DNA from: Shewanella aestuarii
GTDB taxonomy: Bacteria; Pseudomonadota; Gammaproteobacteria; Enterobacterales; Shewanellaceae
NCBI RefSeq assembly: GCF_011765625.1
Contig: NZ_CP050313.1
Location: 3,716,501-3,780,500, forward strand
Length of the DNA stretch: 64,000 nt
Direction: 5' to 3'
The notes beneath the pieces are model-generated. The model was given only the letters and a program-made list of their open reading frames with translations, searched no databases and was not told the DNA's origin. Of this stretch, positions 48,165 through 56,720 are shown one piece after another. The number at the start of each line of letters is the position of its first letter. The stretch's first letter is position 1. A program made the translations under genes and the position numbers.

Positions 48165-49208
48165 ATGGATACCAATAACTTACTTAATAATCTTGTCACT
48201 GCTGTTTTAGTGATTGATGCCAATCTTAAACCTTGCTTTGCTAATGCGGCAGCAGAGCAACTATTGGCTGTGGCGAATCATAAGCTATTAGAACTCTGCT
48301 TACCTGACCTTTACCAATTCTTGGGTGTCGAAGCGAGCATTTTGCGTGACGCTGTAAAATCCAACCAAGGTATTACCGTTAATACGGCACCATTAATCAC
48401 CTTAGATGGTCAGCATCACACCATAGATTTAACCCTTGTACCGATAGAGGATAAACAAAATTTAAGTCTGCTGGAATTGCGTCAAGTGGATCAACAACGT
48501 CGTATCCATCAGCAACTCAATATGGATGCACAACAACAAGCTGCACAATATCTAGTACGAAACTTAGCCCATGAAATCAAAAATCCACTCGGCGGATTGC
48601 GTGGTGCCGCACAACTCCTGTCAAGAGAGCTCACATCGCCCGATTTAAAAGAGTTTACTCATCTTATTATTGAGCAAGCAGATCGACTTAGAAATCTAGT
48701 CGACAGATTGTTAGGCCCGCAAATGCCAACCCAACATGCTGAGCACAATATTCATCAAGTGGTGCAAAAGGTACTCAAGCTCGTTGAATTAACGCTACCG
48801 GCCAATATTACGATCAAGCGTGATTATGACCCATCGCTACCCGATATTTTGATGGATCACGATCAACTACAACAAGCAGTACTGAATATTGTCCAAAATG
48901 CGGTACAAGCTTTAGAAAAAACAGGTGGCGAAATATCAATCAAAAGCCGCACTCAACATCAAGTCACCATTGGCACCCAGCGTTACAAGATGGTTCTCAC
49001 GCTATCAATTATTGATAACGGCCCAGGTATTCCGCCTGAATTGATGGACACCCTGTTTTACCCTATGGTCACCGGACGCGAAGATGGCTCGGGCCTAGGA
49101 TTATCTATTGCACACAATATTGCCCGATTACATGGTGGACGCATCGACTGTGTATCTGCCCCCGGACACACCGAATTTATTATTACTTTGCCATTACAAT
49201 TACAGTGA
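48165..49208 (+). CDS. ntrB: Nitrogen-regulation sensor histidine kinase NtrB (GlnL)
   Basis: NtrB phosphorylates or dephosphorylates NtrC depending on PII. The 347-residue cytoplasmic kinase has a PAS domain (about residues 5-105), an H-box with His136 in NLAHEIKNPLGG, and a C-terminal ATPase domain with N-box (NIVQNAVQAL), DNGPGIP and GSGLGLSIAHN. The frame is open to 48096, but that extension runs through the NtrC sites. The ATG at 48165 has AGGA upstream and matches family starts. Confidence 0.96.
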   Translation: MDTNNLLNNLVTAVLVIDANLKPCFANAAAEQLLAVANHKLLELCLPDLYQFLGVEASILRDAVKSNQGITVNTAPLITLDGQHHTIDLTLVPIEDKQNLSLLELRQVDQQRRIHQQLNMDAQQQAAQYLVRNLAHEIKNPLGGLRGAAQLLSRELTSPDLKEFTHLIIEQADRLRNLVDRLLGPQMPTQHAEHNIHQVVQKVLKLVELTLPANITIKRDYDPSLPDILMDHDQLQQAVLNIVQNAVQALEKTGGEISIKSRTQHQVTIGTQRYKMVLTLSIIDNGPGIPPELMDTLFYPMVTGREDGSGLGLSIAHNIARLHGGRIDCVSAPGHTEFIITLPLQLQ

Positions 49209-49234
49209 AGCTAAAGGCAACATGAGGTAACAAG

Positions 49235-50647
49235 ATGACAATAAGCGAACAAGTATGGATCTTAGATGATGATAGCTCCATTCGTTGGGTGCTAGAAAAG
49301 GCTTTATCAGGGGCAAAACTCACCTGTGCCAGCTTTGCCGCAGCTGAATCACTTTGGCAAGCATTAGAATTGTCACAGCCACAAGTTATTGTGTCAGATA
49401 TTCGTATGCCGGGTACTGACGGCTTAACTTTACTCGATCGTTTGCAGCTTCATTACCCTCACATTCCCGTGATCATTATGACGGCGCATTCGGATTTAGA
49501 CAGTGCTGTCAGCGCTTATCAAGCCGGTGCATTTGAATACCTCCCCAAGCCATTTGATATTGACGAAGCTATTGCGCTAGTCGAGCGAGCGTTAACTCAC
49601 GCCACCGAGCAAACACCAACAACAGCCCCAGAAACACCATTAAAAGCCCCTGAAATCATTGGTGAAGCACCCGCTATGCAAGAGGTCTTTCGTGCTATTG
49701 GTCGTTTATCACGGTCATCCATTAGCGTGTTAATTAATGGTCAATCCGGTACGGGTAAAGAGCTAGTCGCAGGAGCATTACATAAACATAGTCCTCGTAA
49801 AGGCAATCCCTTTATAGCGCTTAATATGGCAGCAATTCCTAAAGATTTAATTGAGTCAGAACTATTTGGCCATGAAAAAGGCGCTTTTACAGGGGCCGCT
49901 AACGTCCGCCAAGGTCGCTTTGAGCAAGCTAATGGTGGCACATTATTCTTAGATGAAATTGGCGATATGCCTTTAGATGTTCAAACTCGCTTGTTACGAG
50001 TATTAGCCGATGGCCAGTTTTATCGTGTTGGTGGTCACCAAGCTGTTCAGGTCGATGTACGTATTATTGCTGCCACCCACCAAAACTTAGAAGTGTTAGT
50101 GCAAAATGGGACTTTCCGTGAAGATTTATTTCACCGTCTGAATGTGATCCGCGTTCATCTGCCTCCCCTATCACAAAGACGAGAAGACATTCCGCAGTTA
50201 GCCAATCACTTTTTAGCCTCTGCCGCCAAAGAAATTGGTGTTGAACCTAAAGTGCTCACCAAAGAAACGGCAGCAAAGCTATCGCAACTCCCTTGGCCGG
50301 GTAATGTGCGCCAACTTGAAAACACCTGTCGCTGGTTAACGGTAATGGCCTCAGGCCAAGATATTTTGCCGCAAGATTTACCGCCAGAACTCCTTAAAGA
50401 TCCGGTTAGTGCTAGTCAACATACGATTAGCCATGGCGACTGGCAAACAGCCTTAACAGACTGGATTGATGACAAGCTTGCTGCGGGCGAAAATGATTTA
50501 CTGACTGAAATCCAACCCGCTTTTGAGCGCATTTTATTAGAAACTGCACTCAGACACACTCAAGGCCATAAGCAAGAAGCAGCTAAACGCTTGGGCTGGG
50601 GCCGCAACACCTTAACCCGCAAGCTCAAAGAGCTCGCCATAGAATAA
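49235..50647 (+). CDS. ntrC: Nitrogen-regulation response regulator NtrC (GlnG)
   Basis: NtrC activates sigma-54 promoters such as glnA. The 470-residue protein has a receiver domain with phospho-acceptor Asp55 in VSDIRMPG and an AAA+ domain with Walker A GQSGTGKE (about residue 168). The sigma-54-contact GAFTGA loop (about 215), Walker B GGTLFLDEIGD and a C-terminal Fis-type helix-turn-helix follow (about 440-468, QEAAKRLGWGRNTLTRKL). It begins 26 bp after ntrB. Its binding sites are visible at both glnA and ntrB. Confidence 0.97.
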   Translation: MTISEQVWILDDDSSIRWVLEKALSGAKLTCASFAAAESLWQALELSQPQVIVSDIRMPGTDGLTLLDRLQLHYPHIPVIIMTAHSDLDSAVSAYQAGAFEYLPKPFDIDEAIALVERALTHATEQTPTTAPETPLKAPEIIGEAPAMQEVFRAIGRLSRSSISVLINGQSGTGKELVAGALHKHSPRKGNPFIALNMAAIPKDLIESELFGHEKGAFTGAANVRQGRFEQANGGTLFLDEIGDMPLDVQTRLLRVLADGQFYRVGGHQAVQVDVRIIAATHQNLEVLVQNGTFREDLFHRLNVIRVHLPPLSQRREDIPQLANHFLASAAKEIGVEPKVLTKETAAKLSQLPWPGNVRQLENTCRWLTVMASGQDILPQDLPPELLKDPVSASQHTISHGDWQTALTDWIDDKLAAGENDLLTEIQPAFERILLETALRHTQGHKQEAAKRLGWGRNTLTRKLKELAIE

Positions 50648-50656
50648 CCGACAATT

Positions 50657-50689
50657 AATTTAAAGGAGCCTAGGCTCCTTTAAATTTTT
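50657..50689 (+). terminator. ntrBC terminator
   Basis: A perfect 15+15 palindrome centred on CCTAGG (from AATTTAAAGG through CCTTTAAATT) with T-rich 3' flank, 10 bp after the ntrC stop. Confidence 0.88.
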
Positions 50690-50830
50690 AAAACACACCT
50701 ATTGTTCTCACCCAAGCAACTGAACAAACAAATAAAAATAAACAATCACCACCAACCTGTTCACAAACACCCCATACATCAGTACACTCATTAACATGCA
50801 TTAATTTCAAACTGATACCTTGGAAGCATT

Positions 50831-51334
50831 ATGGCGGGTAAAACAATTATTGTAATGGGCGTCAGTGGTAGCGGAAAAAGTACCGTTGGCCAGCAGCTTG
50901 CTACCTCGCTTAATGCCAAATTTATTGATGGTGATGATTTACACCCTCGCGCTAATATCAACAAAATGGCAAACGGTGAGCCATTAAATGATGCTGACCG
51001 CGCACCTTGGTTAGAAAGAATCGCAGATGCGGTTTACAGCATTGAATCTAAAAATGAAACTGGCGTTATCGTTTGCTCGGCATTAAAAAAGTGTTATCGG
51101 GACCGCATTAGACAAGGCAATAACCAAGTATATTTTTTATATTTACATGGCGATTATCAGCTTATCTTGCAGCGAATAACGGCAAGACGTGGTCACTTTA
51201 TGAAGCAAAATATGCTTGATAGTCAATTTGCTACTTTAGAAGTGCCACTCAATGAGCCAAATACCGTTATTGTGGATATTGATAACAGCATTGAAGATAT
51301 CGTCGAAAAAGCAGTCGGCCTTTTGCAGCATTAA
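50831..51334 (+). CDS. gntK: Gluconokinase
   Basis: A 167-residue P-loop kinase phosphorylating D-gluconate to 6-phosphogluconate, the entry to the Entner-Doudoroff and pentose phosphate routes. It has Walker A GVSGSGKST (about residues 10-18), GDDLHPRANINKMANGEPL (about 36-54), VCSALKKCYRD, and RRGHFM. Length and motifs match GntK/IdnK. No gluconate transporter or regulator is adjacent. Confidence 0.93.
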   Translation: MAGKTIIVMGVSGSGKSTVGQQLATSLNAKFIDGDDLHPRANINKMANGEPLNDADRAPWLERIADAVYSIESKNETGVIVCSALKKCYRDRIRQGNNQVYFLYLHGDYQLILQRITARRGHFMKQNMLDSQFATLEVPLNEPNTVIVDIDNSIEDIVEKAVGLLQH

Positions 51335-51365
51335 ATAAGTAACTTCATGTTAAGGCAGGTGTTCA

Positions 51366-52592
51366 TTGAACTTTGATTCTAGCTACGGTGTTGTGATTCA
51401 CAGAAATTTCATTCCGCTTTATGCAGATGATAAATACGCACAGCTTTTTGGCTATCAATCGGCTCAAGAGATACTTAATCTCAGCAGTATTTTAGAGCTT
51501 GTTGAACCTGATGCCCGTGATATCGCTAAACATACATATTACGCTTTAATGAGCGGCTTTGAGCAGCCACAAGTCAGAAATTACACCAACTGCAATCGTA
51601 ACGGTGAAATGATGCAAGTGCTTGCCATTGAGCACATTGTGGAATGGCAAGGTCTTCCGGCATTACAAATCACTATAGTCAATCTCACCAACCAAATGCA
51701 AATTCGCCAACAATTACAAGCTAGCGAAAAACGCTACCGTCAACTAGTCGATGGTTCGATCCAAGGCGTGTTAGTGCACCAAAACTTCAAACCCGTTTTT
51801 TGTAACCAAGCTTATGCCGATATTTTGGGATTCGAAAAACCGGACAGTATTCTCGTATTGGACTCAATTCTTGAAGTCATTGCACCAGAGTGGCGCGAAC
51901 AAAGGCAAAAAGCCTATCAACACTTACTCAACAACAAACTTACTGCCAACAAAGTGCAAATAAAATGCATCCGCCAAGATAGTTCTGAGGTATGGGTTAG
52001 TTTGATTGAAAGCCCAATTATTTGGGAAGGTGAACCAGCGGCCCAAGTAGCTCTTACCGACATTACCGAACAGTACCAACTACAACAACGGCTTGAACAT
52101 CTAGCCAATATTGATGAATTAACTCAACTATTCAACCGCCGTGCTTTTATCGAAAAATTTACTAAATACCGACATCAGTTTGAGGTTAATCACCCCTATT
52201 ATTGCTTGTTAATGGATATCGACAATTTCAAGGTAATTAATGACACATATGGTCATCTAGTTGGTGATCAAGTAATTACTTCGTTGGCCTCTGTTTGCCA
52301 AAAATGCTGCACCGAAGAAGACATATTAGCTCGCTGGGGAGGAGAAGAATTTGTCATGGTTTTCCCCGCTAATGATCACCTGCATGCAATAAAACGTGTT
52401 AACGCTTTACAACAACTCAATGCCCTGCAAGTAACTCATCCCCAACAGGCGCAAACCATTCAGTTTACTGCTAGTTTCGGGTTAACGAATTGGCGTCAAA
52501 ACGACACGTTAGACACAATATTACATCGAGCAGACAAGGCTCTTTACCAAGCTAAAGCCCAAGGTAAAAACCAAGTCGCAAGCGATTTCTAG
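51366..52592 (+). CDS. Diguanylate cyclase with two PAS domains
   Basis: A 408-residue protein with a TTG start (AAGGCAGG upstream). Two PAS domains occupy about residues 3-115 and 122-240; both contain the same VVIHRN/VLVHQN...A(D/E)..G pattern, so they are tandem repeats. A GGDEF domain follows (about 245-405) with MDIDNFKVINDTYGHLVGD and an intact RWGGEEF active site, predicting c-di-GMP synthesis. The inhibitory RxxD I-site position reads TEED, so product inhibition is probably lost. No membrane segments are seen; it is a soluble sensor. Confidence 0.9.
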   Translation: MNFDSSYGVVIHRNFIPLYADDKYAQLFGYQSAQEILNLSSILELVEPDARDIAKHTYYALMSGFEQPQVRNYTNCNRNGEMMQVLAIEHIVEWQGLPALQITIVNLTNQMQIRQQLQASEKRYRQLVDGSIQGVLVHQNFKPVFCNQAYADILGFEKPDSILVLDSILEVIAPEWREQRQKAYQHLLNNKLTANKVQIKCIRQDSSEVWVSLIESPIIWEGEPAAQVALTDITEQYQLQQRLEHLANIDELTQLFNRRAFIEKFTKYRHQFEVNHPYYCLLMDIDNFKVINDTYGHLVGDQVITSLASVCQKCCTEEDILARWGGEEFVMVFPANDHLHAIKRVNALQQLNALQVTHPQQAQTIQFTASFGLTNWRQNDTLDTILHRADKALYQAKAQGKNQVASDF

Positions 52593-52604
52593 CTGACAAA
52601 CTCA

Positions 52605-53477
52605 TTAAACGGGATCTTGATGAACAATGACCTCAGCGTCTTTAAAGGCATTTTGTATTCTTTTTTCAGCGCTGTCAGCAATAGCATGGGCTTCAAACAG
52701 CGGTTGATGACCATCTAACTCTAAATGTAATTGTATAAAAGTCGTTTTACCAGACTGACGAGTACGCAGATCATGCATGCCTTTTACGCGGTTATCTTGT
52801 AAAGCTAACGCTTTAATTTGCTCGCGAGTATCACTGTCGAGCTCACGGTCTAATAAACTTTGAATAGACCGATAGGCTAAATCAAACGCCTGCTGGCCAA
52901 TAAAAAGCGCAATAAAAATCGCAAATAGCCCATCTGCCCACCACCAGCCATAACTGGCGAGTAATAAGGCGAGCAATACCGCAGAATTAAGCAGTAAATC
53001 GGATTTGTAATGTAATGAGTCAGCTTCAACCACTGTGCTATTGGTCATTGCCAGCGCCTTCTTTTGTAACATCACTAAAGCGAGCGTCAGCACAATGGCA
53101 ATAATCGACACAATCACCCCTAAAGATGCATGACTAACCGCCACAGGATTAATGAGTTTTTCACCGCCATAAAGCAGTAATAAAAACGCCGAACCAAGAA
53201 TAAACCCCGACTGCGCTAATGACGCCAAAGGCTCAGCCTTACCATGACCATAGCGATGATCTTTATCGGCTGGCACAATCGCATAACGAATGGCAATAAA
53301 ATTCACAATAGAAGCCAGTGCGTCAGCAAAAGAATCCGTTAACGATGCCAGCATACTGGCCGAGCCAGAATACATCCAAGCCACTAATTTAATAACGATT
53401 AAACAGAGCGCTGTAGCAACCGAGGCTCGGCTAGCTAACTTAACCCAAAAATCGTAATCCGTATTTGCATTAGTCAA
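52605..53477 (-). CDS. fieF: Cation-efflux pump FieF (CDF family)
   Basis: A 290-residue CDF antiporter exporting Fe2+/Zn2+ from the cytoplasm. Metal-site residues are conserved: DSFAD in TM2 (E. coli D45/D49 pair) and HYKSD in TM5 (H153/D157 pair). HRYGHGKAE and a C-terminal cytoplasmic domain with HDLRTRQSG and VIVHQDP follow. Six membrane helices are visible. The frame is open to a TTG at 53525 without ribosome site; TTG 53477 with GAGAG upstream gives the normal length and is preferred. In E. coli fieF also adjoins cpxP. Confidence 0.92.
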   Translation of the reverse strand: MTNANTDYDFWVKLASRASVATALCLIVIKLVAWMYSGSASMLASLTDSFADALASIVNFIAIRYAIVPADKDHRYGHGKAEPLASLAQSGFILGSAFLLLLYGGEKLINPVAVSHASLGVIVSIIAIVLTLALVMLQKKALAMTNSTVVEADSLHYKSDLLLNSAVLLALLLASYGWWWADGLFAIFIALFIGQQAFDLAYRSIQSLLDRELDSDTREQIKALALQDNRVKGMHDLRTRQSGKTTFIQLHLELDGHQPLFEAHAIADSAEKRIQNAFKDAEVIVHQDPV

Positions 53478-53610
53478 AGTTACAGGCTCTCGTTTTGGCT
53501 GAAAATAGATTGTTAATAATAGCAATTAAACTAGCAAAACTACGATATTGTTTGCTCTGTACTGCAACAAGAAGTCTTAAAATGTGAGCTAATACCCATT
53601 CTTAAAACAC

Positions 53611-53641
53611 AAAAAAACCGCTAAGCATCACTTAGCGGTTG
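53611..53641 (-). terminator. cpxP-like gene terminator
   Basis: AACCGCTAAG and CTTAGCGGTT form a 10-bp stem around CATCA. On the minus strand a run of T follows, 43 bp after the cpxP stop. Confidence 0.88.
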
Positions 53642-53683
53642 GCGCTTCCGGAAAGACGTTACTTGAACAAATTATTAGCTTAA

Positions 53684-54175
53684 TTACTTACGCTTTTTAT
53701 GGCCATTTTCAAAACGCTTAGCAAACTTTTCTTGCTGCTCAGGGGTTAATATTTGATAAATTTCGTTCTGCATTTTTAACATTTTTAAGGCTGTTTGCTG
53801 ATGAGCTTGCTGCTTTTGCTCAATCATAGCTTGGGCAGCCGCTTCATCAAAATTAGCACTGGTTACTAAGCTCAACATTTGCGCTTTATGTTCTGCGCGC
53901 TGCTCTTTTGTTGGACGCTCACCAGCTTGTGCTTTATATTTTTCAACAATCAATTTTACTTCAGCCTTTTGAGCATCGGTTAAGTCAAGTTTGCGTAGCA
54001 TCTTGTGCATGCCACCTTTGTCATGACCATGATGGCCTTTTACTTGACGATGTTCTTGGCTAGTTTTAACGCCGGTATCAGATACTGGATCAGCTGCATA
54101 TAATTGCCCCGCCATTAAAGCTGAACTTGCAACTAACGCAATAAGACTCGATTTTAATACAAGATGTGTTTTCAT
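53684..54175 (-). CDS. cpxP: Spy/CpxP family periplasmic stress protein (positional CpxP)
   Basis: A 163-residue periplasmic protein with a signal peptide (about residues 1-27, cleaved after LYA) and the two LTxxQ motifs that define Spy/CpxP: LTDAQ (about residue 66) and LTPEQ (about 144). It is strongly charged and helical, with a His-rich segment HHGHDKGGMHK. Position between fieF and cpxRA matches E. coli cpxP. A CpxR box and TACAAT -10 lie upstream. The ATG at 54175 follows GAGGAAA. CpxP restrains CpxA in E. coli; the same role here is inferred. Confidence 0.85.
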   Translation of the reverse strand: MKTHLVLKSSLIALVASSALMAGQLYAADPVSDTGVKTSQEHRQVKGHHGHDKGGMHKMLRKLDLTDAQKAEVKLIVEKYKAQAGERPTKEQRAEHKAQMLSLVTSANFDEAAAQAMIEQKQQAHQQTALKMLKMQNEIYQILTPEQQEKFAKRFENGHKKRK

Positions 54176-54210
54176 CACGGTTTCCTCAATGAATGACATT
54201 AATCATTTAA

Positions 54211-54432
54211 CTATGAATATGGATTTAAGGATTGAGGTAAATCAATGCCTCGTTCCAACTTGATAAACATTGTAGCGAATGCAATGTCAATGAGGGTCTT
54301 GTAAGCGTAAAGCTGTGTAAAGGGCTCTTTGAAAGAGGCCGATGCAGAAAAAACAAACAACCCAATGCTAATTATCAAAAATAATGCGAGCCAGCTAACG
54401 TAACGACAACCATTTTGATACAAACGATACAC
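54211..54432 (-). CDS. Possible small membrane protein of unknown function
   Basis: A 73-residue frame with a GTG start and one clear hydrophobic helix (about residues 13-33), then a more polar C-terminus. The start lacks a good ribosome site. The frame contains a perfect CpxR box and the predicted cpxP promoter, so it may be non-coding. It is kept because the hydrophobic segment resembles a real membrane anchor. I do not recognise the family. Confidence 0.3.
   Translation of the reverse strand: MYRLYQNGCRYVSWLALFLIISIGLFVFSASASFKEPFTQLYAYKTLIDIAFATMFIKLERGIDLPQSLNPYS
54269..54274 (-). promoter_or_regulatory. Predicted cpxP -10 element
   Basis: TACAAT on the minus strand, about 95 bp before the cpxP start, lacks a good -35. 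This is usual for activator-dependent promoters; the CpxR box centre lies about 52 bp upstream of the implied start. Confidence 0.5.
54307..54321 (+). promoter_or_regulatory. CpxR box
   Basis: GTAAAGCTGTGTAAA is a perfect match to the CpxR consensus GTAAA-N5-GTAAA. It lies between cpxP (minus) and the thioredoxin-DsbD fusion gene (plus), about 130 and 170 bp from their starts. It could therefore control both. Confidence 0.78.
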
Positions 54433-54493
54433 TTATGCTTAATATGCTAATTAGTATCATTTTATCTCGTTTTGTTTTGGTTTGAGGGAAGCT

Positions 54494-55942
54494 ATGGGTT
54501 ATTTAAGCCAACGAATTACATTTCTTTTTATGCTGTGTTTGAGTGCTGCATTAGTTATTTCACACAGTGTATATGCCGAACAAACCAACGCATCATCAAC
54601 CTGGATCCAGCAATCGGGCGAACAAACCGCCGTAAAACTACACTTCTTTTGGTCACAAACCTGCCCACATTGCCGCAAAGCCCACCCTTATATCGATGCA
54701 CTTGGTGATCGATTTGATTGGATTGAAGTCAATGATTACTTAATTAGTGAAGAAGGTAATGTTGATAAATTGATGGCGATGGGCAAACTGACCGGCGTAG
54801 AGCCTAAATCTGTGCCCTACTTTGCCGTTTGTGGTGAAGCCATAACAGGCTATAACAGCCATGAAGTCACTGGCCGGTATATTCTTGAACGAGTAATAGC
54901 TTGTTACCAACAGCAAGGCGGCCATGCCGACATTGGCGATAAGCTCAATGACTTCTTCAGTAGCACAATTGAAACCCATGATGCGCCCTTATTTGGCACC
55001 TGTAGTGATTCAAGCTCTGCAGAAACCTCAGATGGCACCTGTGATATGTCTTCTATTACCATCCCCCAAAGCGCTAGCGATAATAAAACACCGCCGGTAC
55101 AACCCATTGATATACCGCTATTAGGGGCTGTACAACCCGACCAAATGTCATTGCCTTTACTGACAGTCGTGCTGGCTGGCGTGGATGCTTTTAATCCATG
55201 TGCTTTCTTTGTATTGCTATTTTTACTAAGCATTATGGTTAATGCGGGCAGCCGTAAACGCATGTTATTAGTGGGCGGTATTTTTGTATTCTTCTCAGGC
55301 TTTATCTACTTTATTTTCATGAGTGCTTGGCTAAACTTATTCCAGCTATTAGGGGGAACAGATGGCGGCATTATTATTACCCTTGCAGGCATATTGGCAC
55401 TGGTTGCTGCCAGTGTGAATATCAAAGATTACTTCTTTGGGCGCGGCGATGTCAGTCTGTCGATGTCAGTAGAAAATAGAGGCACGCTAATTAAGCGCAT
55501 GGGGAAATTATCTAAAACGAGCTCGTTGCCCACCATGATTATTGGCTCATCGGTATTAGCCATTTTAGCCAATGCCTACGAGCTATTATGCACAGCGGGC
55601 TTCCCTATGATTTATACCTCTGTGCTGTCGATTTCACACCTAGATACTGTTGAGCGCTACATGTATTTAATTGCCTACAATGTGGTTTATGTTATCCCTC
55701 TCGCCGCCATTGTCATTGCATTTTCAATGACCTTAGGAAAACGAAAACTGACAGAGAAAGAAGGAGAAACATTAAAGCTGATGTCAGGCATTATGATGCT
55801 CGGCTTAGGCAGCATGCTGGTTATCAATCCCATGTCGCTGCAAAACCCTGTGTTGTCTATTGGATTAATTCTAGGGTCAATTATTGTGACCTTTATTGTG
55901 GTAAAAATCACTAAATCCATCAGAGCATCCAAGCAAGGCTAA
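54494..55942 (+). CDS. Periplasmic thioredoxin-fold domain fused to DsbD-type membrane domain
   Basis: A 482-residue protein. Signal peptide about 1-28; thioredoxin-like domain at about 45-150 with CPHC active site (Cys57, Cys60) and a cis-Pro in KSVPYF; a Cys-containing linker (GTCSDS, GTCDMS) at about 165-190. From about 215 to 480 come six or more membrane helices with NPCAFF (Cys near 236) and a second conserved Cys in LLCTAGFP. These match the paired cysteines of DsbD/CcdA electron conduits. It probably moves reducing power from the cytoplasm to a periplasmic CPHC domain. The ATG at 54494 (GAGGG upstream) is preferred over TTG 54482. It lies between cpxP and cpxR. Confidence 0.8.
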   Translation: MGYLSQRITFLFMLCLSAALVISHSVYAEQTNASSTWIQQSGEQTAVKLHFFWSQTCPHCRKAHPYIDALGDRFDWIEVNDYLISEEGNVDKLMAMGKLTGVEPKSVPYFAVCGEAITGYNSHEVTGRYILERVIACYQQQGGHADIGDKLNDFFSSTIETHDAPLFGTCSDSSSAETSDGTCDMSSITIPQSASDNKTPPVQPIDIPLLGAVQPDQMSLPLLTVVLAGVDAFNPCAFFVLLFLLSIMVNAGSRKRMLLVGGIFVFFSGFIYFIFMSAWLNLFQLLGGTDGGIIITLAGILALVAASVNIKDYFFGRGDVSLSMSVENRGTLIKRMGKLSKTSSLPTMIIGSSVLAILANAYELLCTAGFPMIYTSVLSISHLDTVERYMYLIAYNVVYVIPLAAIVIAFSMTLGKRKLTEKEGETLKLMSGIMMLGLGSMLVINPMSLQNPVLSIGLILGSIIVTFIVVKITKSIRASKQG

Positions 55943-55984
55943 TGTAAAACTGTGCAATGATGATTTATTCTCAGCTCGGCTTAC

Positions 55985-56007
55985 GTTACATTGCTGATGA
56001 ATGTAAC
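55985..56007. promoter_or_regulatory. Perfect inverted repeat upstream of cpxR
   Basis: GTTACATT and AATGTAAC are separated by seven bases, ending 14 bp before the cpxR start. It contains GTAAC, partly resembling a CpxR half-site, so autoregulation is possible. The position could also affect translation initiation. Confidence 0.45.
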
Positions 56008-56021
56008 AAGGCTGGGCTGAA

Positions 56022-56720
56022 ATGAATCGAATTTTACTTATTGATGATGACACCGGATTATCAGAGCTATTAACCCAATTATTAGAGTTAGAAGGCTTTG
56101 AAGTGCATCAAGCGTTTGATGGCGCGCAAGGGTTAGCTAAAGCCACCCAAGCTGACTACGACTTGATTTTACTGGATGTCATGCTGCCAAAACTCAGTGG
56201 CTTTGAAGTGTTAAAAGGCATTCGGCAGCAAAAACAAACACCAGTGCTGATGCTAACCGCTCGCGGTGATGAAATTGACCGGGTGATAGGTCTTGAAATT
56301 GGCGCAGATGATTACCTACCCAAACCGTTTAATGATCGTGAATTGATTGCCCGTATTCGCGCAATCTTACGCCGCGCAACCATTCGTGATAACAGCCAAA
56401 TAGCAGAAACCAGCAACAATGACACCCTGCAATTAGGCGACTTACGTTTAGATCCCGCTAGGCAAGAGGCCTACTGTAACGAACAGTTAATTATTCTTAC
56501 CGCCACCGAGTTCAGCTTACTGTTCAACTTAGTGTCCCGTGCGGGTGAATTGGTCACGAAAGAGTCATTAAGCGAAAGCGTGTTAGGCAAAAAGCTAATG
56601 CCGTTTGACCGCAGTTTAGACATGCATTTATCTAATTTGCGTAAAAAATTACCTGAGCGTCAAGATGCTCGTGCACGAGTTAAAACCTTGCGTGGCAAAG
56701 GTTATATTTGGATCCCTTAA
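56022..56720 (+). CDS. cpxR: Envelope-stress response regulator CpxR
   Basis: A 232-residue OmpR-family regulator. The receiver domain has the acidic pocket IDDD (residues 7-10) and phospho-acceptor Asp52 in LLDVMLPKLSG, then KPF. The C-terminal winged helix (about 130-230) has TATEFSLLFNLV and DMHLSNLRKKL. In the Cpx system it is activated by CpxA on envelope protein misfolding. It starts 79 bp after the thioredoxin-DsbD gene, and its stop overlaps the cpxA start by one base (TAATG). Confidence 0.95.
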   Translation: MNRILLIDDDTGLSELLTQLLELEGFEVHQAFDGAQGLAKATQADYDLILLDVMLPKLSGFEVLKGIRQQKQTPVLMLTARGDEIDRVIGLEIGADDYLPKPFNDRELIARIRAILRRATIRDNSQIAETSNNDTLQLGDLRLDPARQEAYCNEQLIILTATEFSLLFNLVSRAGELVTKESLSESVLGKKLMPFDRSLDMHLSNLRKKLPERQDARARVKTLRGKGYIWIP

